Below, piece after piece: positions 56,266-64,000 of a stretch of DNA of 64,000 nt. The first letter of the stretch is position 1. Each line of letters begins with the position of its first letter. The position numbers and the translations under genes were made by a program. Source of the DNA: Lepas anatifera (lineage: Eukaryota; Arthropoda; Thecostraca; Lepadidae); assembly GCA_034440635.1 (NCBI GenBank), contig JAOTON010001489.1:186001-250000 (forward strand), given 5' to 3'. A model generated the notes under the pieces. It worked only from the letters and a program-made list of their open reading frames with translations. It had not been told where the DNA came from and made no database searches.

Positions 56266-56899
56266 TTATTTACGAATGAAACAGGTATTTTTAAAATATT
56301 TTACATAGGTACTTCTTCTTTGGTTAACAATGCCGGAAATCACTCTTACGCTTTCGGGAGCGTATTATGGGGATGGAAAAGACCTCCTGGAGGCATTTAC
56401 CCACCTGGAGATTCGAACAAGGCTCAGCGGCATTGAAGTCGAACGCCTCTCCCCCACGCCACCACATCCCCTTGGGAAATCATCCCTCTGAATGCAATGG
56501 GAGCATCCCAAGTATTGCAGGCTTCCCGATGGAGCCCCGCTATCTTACCCGGAATCTAAGATCCGTCTTTTGTAAAGGGTAAAAATTCAGGTTTTGAGAC
56601 TCCTGCACGTTTGAAAGTTCGCTCAATTTTACTCCTTGCCCATGTCGCATACAAACTGAGCAATCAGTCAATCGAACAAATCGGCACATTCGCCACATTT
56701 TCTGGGATACCTACCTGACTTTTGGCCTCTCACTGTGATGAATTTCAGCCAGAGGGTCATCAAGTATAGTAAACACTCGAATATGTGGAAAAACTGGCAC
56801 CTCCATCCCTTCCCATGGGTACATTTTGCTGTTCTCCCCGCTTGAAACTTCAGAAAGTGCACGGCATTTTGGAACCGTGACAATTATCGGGTCTTATTA

Positions 56900-57150
56900 T
56901 CATATCGAACCTGCATCTCTAGCAACCCGCGCTCGGCTCTACTCGCCCCGGGCACCGCACATGATGCTCCGTATCTGCGAATCAGGGAGCTCGCAGAGTT
57001 GTGCGGACCAATCAGCGCTGAGCGGCGTTCACCCGAGGTCAAAGGTGAGGGACGGTGCGCGTCAGTACCATTTCGCCGGCGCGGTGGGCATACGTGGCGC
57101 AAGCAAGAGCCGTGACAGTTGCCTGTGGTATCTACGCTGAACAAGTAACC
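56900..57150 (+). promoter_or_regulatory. Probable nucleoplasmin promoter and 5' leader
   Basis: About 250 GC-rich bases with many CpG directly precede the ATG, in contrast with the AT-rich DNA further upstream. A CCAAT box (ACCAATCA, 57007-57014) stands 140 bases before the ATG. I see no TATA box. The block has the look of a CpG-type housekeeping promoter. The transcription start is not defined by the sequence. Confidence 0.5.
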
Positions 57151-57172
57151 ATGCAGCAGGAGTGGTTCTGGG
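57151..57172 (+). CDS. Nucleoplasmin exon 1 (22-base coding part)
   Basis: ATG at 57151 has A at -3 and is followed by seven codons ending WFW plus one base. The donor is TGGG|GTGAGT at 57172/57173. The very short first coding exon ending at the Trp-Gly of the first core strand fits the family, where the protein begins only a few residues before FxxG. Confidence 0.85.
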
Positions 57173-60100
57173 GTGAGTGAGATCCTGGGTGGGGCTAGAT
57201 GGCATTATGGATGTGTTCTGTTTGTAACCGATACGTGTTCTTGTGTTTCAAAGGTATTCTTCACGCCGCACTTTTTATAAATTGTGTGTTGTTTGTGTGT
57301 GGTTCCAGTTGGGACTTGTCGCCCCGACTCCCCCCCGAACGATCACTCATGAAGGGTTGATTTGAAGGTTTACGTGGGACGCTGCCCGCTGTCCCCTCGT
57401 TGGGACCTGTGTGGTAACTTTGCCGCGTCTCAACATCCGCCTGACATGCCTGCCACGTGTTGGGGCCCGCCTCGTTTTTCTCTACCAAATTTCTCGGTAA
57501 AACAAAAAATAAAGAAGAAAAATACTCAATCCTGATAATCTTACGGATTTAACAATTCGAAATCTAAGAATTTAGAGTCAAAACTTTCTACTTCAAAACC
57601 TCTGGCTATCTTGATGTCTAAAAACAGCAGGCAATGGGTCACGACTTAGTCTCCATTGCCAAAATCTCCATCACCAAATGTAATCTGGATCGGACTGCCG
57701 ATGGAGTTCATCAATAGATATTTCCTCAGTACTATGGCACGGCCCACGCTAAAGTCCTGGGAAAATGACACTTGATAAACTCGACGACTCCACGATAAAT
57801 TGATGATCAGTGGTCCTATACTTATCGTATTCTTGCCATGGAAACTAAATTTGGGATAAAGGCGAAAGCCCTGGGGAGAAATAAATAGCTTGTAATGGCA
57901 AAGCCTCCTCGATTGTTCATCGGCAAAAATAGCAGTATTCTTTAATGGGCGCGGCAGTGCAGTTTCAAAGGCGGCAGTGCCTAAGTCCCATGCAAAATTT
58001 CGATAGTTTTTAGTGTAAACGGATACTATTACGACTCTGATAGTTTTCGGCAGTGGAAGCTGCATTTTTAATCGAATTTTGGATTCCGATATTTAATTTC
58101 TCCTAGTTCTAGTAATGGTCATAAGACCTCGCGTGTATAATCCTAATTCTTTACCATTATATTTATTCAGTTTTGCGGATTTGGGATTTTGCATTTAAGT
58201 CGGCCAACAAATAAGAATGCAAACTAAATCGGATGACTGACGGAAATTCTGACAAAACGAATATGGTAAGGTATTAACGCTTTAGTCATCCGTAACAAAA
58301 TATATTAATGAAAACTACCTAGTTCAGCCTCTTCACCACTGGCCAATAAAACTGCCAGTAAATGACATTTTTTCTGACGGAAAACACTGGAATATAAAAA
58401 ATCCTTGAAGCTTAGTCCATTGTCTATGTATCCTGGTAACGATAAGGTTTCTCAGTTTATTTACAACTCGAAAAATATTGTTAACGTTTGGACGGAAGTG
58501 AGCTCCTTGGTTCGCATGATCGTTACATTGTCTTATTGTGTGCCTTGATTATGCTTATATGTAAATGGGCATAAAGTATCACTTTTTTCTAAACTAAAAG
58601 AATAGAATGCTGAAAAACTTCAACGGGGGTAAAAAGTCCCGTCTCGTACGGGTATTTCCATTCACACCCAGGTGACTGCGCCGGCTTCACCCGGCCGCAT
58701 TCTTCCTTCGCACACCCTCGCCACAATATCTCCGCGGTAACCATGGTAATAACGACCTGGTCGATTCGGCTGGCCTTGACCTCCCGCACGCGACGCAACG
58801 CTGACCTCTGACCTGCGCGTTCGGCAGGCACCACGCTGACCTCGGCAGCAACAGAGTACTGCTGGCTGCCCACCTTCTCTGAAGCCGATGACAGTGCGGA
58901 CAGTGTTGACGTCGACATCGAAGAACAGGAGAATGCTACCAAGACTCTGGGCATCACCATGGCCGTGCTTGGGTCCGATGTCCCCGACGGCGAAGTACAG
59001 GTTCGCGCATCTCTGCTCCGACGTACTGATGAAACCTTGGCATGCCGCGTGAGATTTTTTATTATTATTTCGCACGTCGTATCATTGCAATGAAAGGCTT
59101 ATGTTCCCATCCACCGGAAGTGTTTTTAAGCTATAAAAATAAGTGACATGACGCTTATAGTAGTCTCTCTGGTTATATTTCCATTAAGTTCCAGGCGGAG
59201 AGAAAAGCAGCTGGTCAAAAATATAAGCTTATAGGTTAGGCTCTGTTTGTTTGCTGTTGAATTCTCGTCAATAAACAAAGAAACTTTTAAATTAACATTA
59301 ATGTCTGCCTCGTTGGGGCCTACACTTAATTCATGCCATAACCCGAGCAAGAAAACAGATATCAACCGCTACACATTTGAGGCATCGCCTCCTTGGTGGC
59401 TGCAAATAATCTCGGCAGTGGCCACATTTCCTGAACTGCGCGTGCGCGGACAGGAGTTGGAGCTGGTGACTAAGAACGTGCGGGAGACGGAGGTGACTGT
59501 CACGGTGGCTGTGCTGGTGGGCGGTCGCATCTACAGCCAGCAGATGGCGCTGGAGTTGCCGTGCGTGGCGGCCAAACTGCGCCTGAAGCGGGGATCAGGC
59601 CCCGTGCACCTCATCGGCAAAGAGTTTGTCGGTACGTAGACCACACTCTCTATCCTCTGCATAATTCGGCAAGCACCTCAATTGTCGTGTGGACTCCACA
59701 AATGCTTCCACAAATTTTAGTTGGTCAGTGTAAACCAAAGGAATAAATATCTGTGTTTAACACGCGCATTGACGGGGGGCGGGTACCCACCCCCCTCGGG
59801 TTTTTCGGAGATAGCAGAAAAACGGCGGTGCGTAGCGCCGCCGTACTTGGCATACCTTTTTCCCCATCATTTTTACAACTTTTGTAAAAATTTTAAGGTT
59901 AGGTCATCTCGGGTCAGGTCACCAGTACAGGTCAAGTGATCCGACCTCAAAAAAGTTTAAGATAGCATAAGTCGGAGCAGGGTGAACTTATCCGATTGAA
60001 ACTCATATCACATAATGGGCCACCGAGTTGTCTAAAATTTGTTTCGGTAAATTCGATATCGATGACCTAAGGTCAGATACGATGCATGACCTCTCCATTG

Positions 60101-61748
60101 GAAATACATGGGGAAAATGTTTTTTACGGAGTAACTCAGTAACTGATGATAGAGCATTTGTTTTAGCTGCATTAGACTCGCCTGGGCTTTGCGGTTCTAA
60201 TGATATGCATTTTATATAATTTGACCCTGACCTGACCTCAGGTCAGGTCAAATCTTTGATTTGACCTAGCAAGGTCAAATCATATATCATTCGATTCGGC
60301 TTGCTGCGAGGATTCATAAAGTTTGAGTCGATTTGCTCTATCTTTACTTGTTCAGATGTAATGGCCTAAAAACTGAATTTACATGTTATCCCTATGAAGG
60401 CATGTTTTGACCTCTCGTGACCTTAAATGTGACCTGAAAAAAATTGTGCAAATTTTTTCGATGGAGAAGTGGATGGGCAGCCCAACGCCGTTCACCGTTT
60501 TTTCGCTACCTACCGTGGTTGTCAAGATCTTAGGGGGGTACCCGCCCCCCGTCAATGCGAAGGTGGCTCAGACCCCGTCAATGCGCGTGTTAAAGCAGTT
60601 ATTTTTCATTACTGAAACTACATTCTGGGCTCATCGTCGGTTTCACAACATGCCTAGTCTACCTACTAAGACATCTGTAGACAGAGTTGTAACGTTAAAT
60701 GTTTTGGGGAATTGCATATTATTGGGCGCATGCTATGATGGGTTAAAGGCCCTCTTTGCATTTAAGCAGCTACTCACGTGGGAAAGTTTTTGGTTTTCGC
60801 GCCCAGCTACCAGAGCTAAGTATATAGCGACTCCTATCGTAAGAATAGAGGTCTCGGGGGAATGCCGGGGGACGCTGCGGAGAGCACCTGACGTGGCGTT
60901 GTGACTGCAGACAGGTGGTTGCTGATACAAAACTTTGCATTGAAGATACATCTGCATCCCAAAAGTATCACAACCCACAATGAGTTGTTTCCCAGGCCGC
61001 AAAGTGCATTTAAATGATGCCCACAAACAAGTTAGGATTAAAGAAGAACCAAATACTCTAATATGGTTTGAGCTGAAATCTTACGGCCTGAAATACTGCT
61101 TTTAACATGAGACTAAGCTTTGGATAACTGTCGTTCCTGTGTCCTGCTCACCAGCAGACCACGACATCGACCCAGATGAGGACGACATGGATGACGAGGA
61201 GGACGAAGTTGAAGTTGAAGAGGAAGAAGACGAAGGGCTCAGTAATGGAGCGACTGCGGTCGCCGCTGCCGGCCCGGCTAAGGTGAGATCAGAGATTTTC
61301 TGGGGTCGAATGTGTTTTGAATACTGCTGCAATGCTGGGCGAATCCAGGCTGCTCTGACCTGCTCTTTTCAAGGTTGAGTCTAAATCAGACGCCAAATTC
61401 CGCCCCGTTCTATTCAAGTGGGCTCAAAATCTTGAGCTTTCGATCCCCAATCAGACCTTCCAGGTATTCACTAGGTCGCCCAGGTCCTTTTTCCGAGTGT
61501 ATAACAGCAAATCGGTTGGTCTGTGGTCATGGGTGTCGAAAGCGGGGGAGAGGGTTCCTCGCTTTGATGTCTGTTCTCCCCAGTACAATTTCTGTGACGA
61601 CGCCCCAGACTATTATGAAGGCAGAATGCCAGTTTGTAATGGAGTTCTTATTTCTGTTCAGACGGATTCCAAGAAGAGACGACTGGCACCTCAACTGTCT
61701 AACGGCAAAGCCACCAACGGGACCAAGGTGAAGCGTAGCAAAACAGAG
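57151..61748 (+). CDS. Nucleoplasmin-family histone chaperone (3' partial, 5 exons seen)
   Basis: A nuclear pentameric chaperone for core histones, of the nucleoplasmin/nucleophosmin/Nlp family. Exons are 57151-57172, 58828-59000, 59454-59631, 61155-61282 and 61662-61748. The N-terminus has the WFWGTTL opening of the beta core. LGSDVPDGE follows at about residues 57-65, then ELELVTKN and the signature KRGSGPVHLIGKEF that closes the core at about residue 120. An acidic tract rich in Asp and Glu comes next, with DEDDMDDEEDE and VEVEEEEDE, which in the family binds histones. A bipartite basic nuclear signal (KKRR ... KVKR) ends the visible part. Phases agree at all joins (1,0,1,0). The last exon seen ends at a good donor, so the C-terminus is outside the window. 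The orthologous name (Nlp or NPM) cannot be fixed from here. Confidence 0.92.
57173..58827. other. Nucleoplasmin intron 1
   Basis: About 1.65 kb. Nothing recognised. The minus-strand frame at 58065-57646 has no domain I know. Confidence 0.75.
58828..59000 (+). CDS. Nucleoplasmin exon 2, first half of the core
   Basis: The acceptor is TTCGGCAG|GC. Its two bases complete Gly, then 57 codons follow to a CAG|GTTCGC donor. It encodes TTLTSAATEYCW, a first acidic stretch (EADDSADSVDVDIEEQE) and GITMAVLGSDVPDGEVQ, which matches the LGAEAKE segment of Nlp and nucleoplasmin. The donor is poor after GT. A better-looking GTGAGA lies 48 bases on, also in frame. Confidence 0.85.
59001..59453. other. Nucleoplasmin intron 2
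   Basis: About 450 bases, AT-rich. Its first 48 bases are an open in-frame extension of exon 2 up to an alternative donor at 59048/59049. Confidence 0.7.
59454..59631 (+). CDS. Nucleoplasmin exon 3, second half of the core
   Basis: The acceptor is GCGGACAG|GAG and the donor TCG|GTACGT. There are 59 codons plus one base. ELELVTKN, the strand VTVTVAVLVGG, and KLRLKRGSGPVHLIGKEF are the second half of the nucleoplasmin beta barrel. GSGPV is the family hallmark. Confidence 0.95.
59632..61154. other. Nucleoplasmin intron 3
   Basis: More than half of this intron is element B1 (59757-60593). The rest is unremarkable. Confidence 0.8.
59757..60593. mobile_element. TTAA element family B, copy B1
   Basis: TTAA at 59757-59760 and 60590-60593 encloses 829 bases. 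The ends are perfect 17-base inverted repeats: CACGCGCATTGACGGGG and its complement. A near-palindromic GGGGGCGGGTACCCACCCCC follows the left end. The right end is doubled (CCCCCGTCAATGCG lies about 30 bases inside). About 15 AGGTCA/TGACCT sites inside. It sits in a nucleoplasmin intron. No transposase. Confidence 0.9.
61155..61282 (+). CDS. Nucleoplasmin exon 4, acidic tract
   Basis: The acceptor region reads CCAGCAG, giving a start at 61155 or 61158 (one residue apart). The donor is AAG|GTGAGA. It encodes 42-43 residues with a run of Asp and Glu (DEDDMDDEEDE, then VEVEEEEDE) and an Ala/Gly tail. This is the main acidic tract expected right after the core in nucleoplasmins. Confidence 0.92.
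61283..61661. other. Nucleoplasmin intron 4
   Basis: About 380 bases. Nothing recognised. Confidence 0.8.
61662..61748 (+). CDS. Nucleoplasmin exon 5, bipartite nuclear signal
   Basis: The acceptor is CTGTTCAG|ACG and the donor GAG|GTAAGA. The 29 codons lie in phase 0. KKRR and KVKR, spaced by about 16 residues, form a bipartite nuclear localisation signal as in nucleoplasmin. The next exon was not found before the window ends. Confidence 0.9.
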
Positions 61749-62102
61749 GTAAGAATAAGCTGGTGAAGCCCCCTTAATTTATGCTTCGTTAATTTAACGT
61801 AGCTATATTCCCTTCAAAACTTACAGCATGCGAATAACCAATCATGTAATGCATTAACCCTCGCTCTACCGGCACCCGCAGAGTTACACACTTACCGGCA
61901 TGGTTGAAAAAATCCTCCCCGGTCGACCGACTGATAACTTTGCTTGCGGCGAGCAAATATGGCTAACTGCCCCGATGGGCCTCCGAGCCACCTTCACCCT
62001 GGTGCGGGACTGGCAAACACCCCCAACCCCCGCTTCGAACTCGGCTCCTATGCAGGTTAGCGAAAAAAACGCTAACGCTGGAGGATAGCTCATGCAAAGT
62101 CA
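61749..62102. other. Sequence after nucleoplasmin exon 5
   Basis: Presumed start of the next intron. I found no acceptor followed by a basic C-terminal exon. TTAACCCTCGCTCTACCGG near 61855 resembles a family A end but has no partner. Confidence 0.6.
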
Positions 62103-62959
62103 TTAACACGCGCATTGACGGGGGGCGGGTAACCGCCCCCCTTCGGGTATTTCGGAGACAGCAGAAAAACGGCGCGCGCAGCGCCGCCGTACTTGGTATA
62201 CCTTTCTCCTCATTTTTGCAACTTCTGTGAAAATTTTAAGGATAGGTCATCTCAGGTCAGGTCACCAGTACAGGTCAAGTGACCCGACCTCAAAAAAAGT
62301 TTAAGATAGCATAAGTCGGAGCAGGGTGAACTTATCCAATTGAAACTTATATAACATAATGGGCTCACCGAGTTCTCTAAAATATGTTCCGGTATTTTTG
62401 ATATCGATGACCTAAGGTCAGGTACGAAGCATGACCTCTCCATTGGTAATACATGGGAAATATGGTTTTTACTGAATAACTCAGTAAAAGATGGCGATAG
62501 AGCGTTTATTTTAGCTTCATTAGACTCGCCTTGGCTTTGCGGTTCTAATAATATGCATTTTATATAATTTAACTCTGACCTGACCTCAGGTCCGGTCAAA
62601 TTCTTGATTTGACCTAGCAAGGTCAAATTATATACCATTCGATTTGGCTTGCTGCGAGGATTCATAGAATTCAAGTCGTTTTGCTCTATCTTTACTTGTT
62701 CAGATGTAATGGTCGAAAAACTTAATTTACATGTTATCCCTATGACGGCATGTGACGGCATGTTTTTTACCTCTGGTGACCTTAAATGTGACCTGACAAA
62801 AAATGGTTCAAATATTTTCGATGGAGAAGCGGATGGGCTACCCAACGCCGTTTACCGTTTTTTGCTACCTACCGTGGTTCTCGAGATCTTAGGGGGGCGG
62901 ATACCCGCCCCCCTCGTCAATCCGAAGGTGGCTCAGACCCCCGTCAATGCGCGTGTTAA
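62103..62959. mobile_element. TTAA element family B, copy B2
   Basis: TTAA at 62103-62106 and 62956-62959 encloses 849 bases close to B1. The left end is CACGCGCATTGACGGGG and the right end its complement. The right end is doubled again, with GAAGGTGGCTCAGACCCCC between the two motifs. Its right TTAA is also the left TTAA of A3. Confidence 0.9.
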
Positions 62960-63987
62960 CCCGCGCCCCACCGGGGGTCCGGCACCACCTTCGCCCCACC
63001 GGGGGGCCATCGATGGCCCCCCTGTAACTCCGAAAATATGGGCGTTAGCGCAAATCTGCAAAGTGCAATAGAAAGCTCGCGTAAATTCTGTAAGAAATTA
63101 GTTGCATGTTCTAGTGCTCAGGTCAATGGTTTGACCTCCAGAGGTCAAATTAGGTCAAGATCGACTATTTTCACTCGAATATGCAATGATTAAGAAAACT
63201 GGGCATAACTCTTATGTCATTAGAGCTATTGAGGCCTGGTAAAGTACATTTGATAGGAAATTGCCAGTACTTTTTCCGCTATGGGAAACGTAAAGACCTC
63301 CCGCCAGTGGTTTGACCGCCAGAGGTCACCTCGTGACCTAATATGACCTGAGGTCACGAAAGGTCAAAAAGTGACCTTGCTGTATATCAAATGAAAGCCA
63401 GTGACAAGACAAACACGATGGTGTTTGTTTCACCGTTCTAGCTTAATTAGGTCAAAAGTTATTGTCAAAATACTGTTTTTGACCTCTGGTGACCTTGGAT
63501 GACCTTGGAAAAGTCAAAGGGCAAATATGACACCTGGGATCCGTGAAAGGGTGTCTAAAAACGCTGTTCTGAGCAGTCTGAGTATTTGCAATCATTTTTG
63601 TGGCTTTTATATCATGAAACAGGTTTTCCCCATGCTTTTCCAATAGGAGAGGTCGCCTCGTGACCTGACCTCAGGGCACGAAATCGAAACATCCCGGATA
63701 TACACCTTGTAGACCCTAGAGGGTTCATCAAGTGTAGGAAGTTTCAAATCGATCGACTTTGAAATGTAGCTCTTACAGAGCTCTAAAGTTGAAGTGATGT
63801 GACCTTGGTTGACCTCGTCTGGTGACCTGACCTTGGGTGACCCGGGGTAAATAATTTCAGGGATGATGGGAAAATGATGCAGTGAGAGGTAGAGCTCTCA
63901 ACCGCGGTGCTGCGCCTCGTCGTTTTTCTGCTATCCCGGAAAAACCTTAGGGGGACCATCGATGGCCCCCGGTGGGGCGAGGATTAA
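62956..63987. mobile_element. TTAA element family A, copy A3
   Basis: TTAA at 62956-62959 and 63984-63987 encloses 1024 bases, nearly identical to A2. The right terminal base triplet is changed (reversed, TCC instead of CCC). The left end is doubled with the ATCGAT-centred palindrome. It abuts B2 through one shared TTAA. Confidence 0.9.
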
Positions 63988-64000
63988 GGAAATGCTCTGG

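Larger units (their letters stand above)
48558..57150. other. Head-to-head region between PWWP2 and nucleoplasmin
   Basis: Should hold both promoters. It is dominated by the degenerate array and elements E4, A2, C and D. A minus-strand open frame at 48939-48739, just upstream of PWWP2, starts with ATG but has no recognisable domain. It could be leader sequence. Confidence 0.6.

Noticed and set aside
61853..62106. A further TTAA element starting TTAACCCTCGCTCTACCGG
   Set aside because: No matching inverted end was found before the TTAA of B2.

Overview
The window is animal nuclear DNA: genes are split by GT-AG introns, coding exons are GC-rich, and intergenic and intronic DNA is full of microsatellites, minisatellites and small transposons. 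Three conserved genes can be built from spliced exons whose reading phases agree. An arthropod, perhaps a crustacean, is my guess from the short nucleoplasmin-like protein and repeat-rich compact genes; this rests on memory of the families and not on a search.

Layout. (1) 701-33235, plus strand: PDSS1, the catalytic subunit of the long-chain prenyl diphosphate synthase for the ubiquinone tail. Seven exons are present; the 5' end with the mitochondrial targeting sequence lies left of the window. (2) 48557-36678, minus strand: a PWWP2A/PWWP2B-type chromatin reader in five exons. These include a short, AT-rich first coding exon at 48406-48557, found by its similarity and by its matching splice phase. 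PDSS1 and PWWP2 are tail to tail. (3) 57151 to beyond the right edge, plus strand: a nucleoplasmin-family histone chaperone. Five exons are seen; the C-terminal end is outside. PWWP2 and nucleoplasmin are head to head, about 8.6 kb apart.

Between the genes the window holds a 466-bp CT tract just before a PDSS1 splice acceptor, a 1.1-kb 23-bp minisatellite, several 50-63 bp tandem arrays, a 2-kb degenerate array around 49.3-51.3 kb, tRNA-derived SINEs and several families of non-autonomous DNA transposons.

The most striking material is a set of at least four families (A-D, seven complete copies) of 0.8-1.1 kb elements flanked by TTAA. They have different terminal inverted repeats but one shared plan: a terminal motif doubled at one end, a GC hairpin just inside, and an interior packed with AGGTCA/TGACCT half-sites, often at 10-bp spacing in family A. 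I read them as piggyBac-like non-autonomous elements that carry nuclear-receptor-type half-sites or reiterated transposase-binding sites. No transposase is visible in the window. The three genes belong to unrelated processes (ubiquinone synthesis, histone reading, histone chaperoning), and I see no operon-like relation between them.
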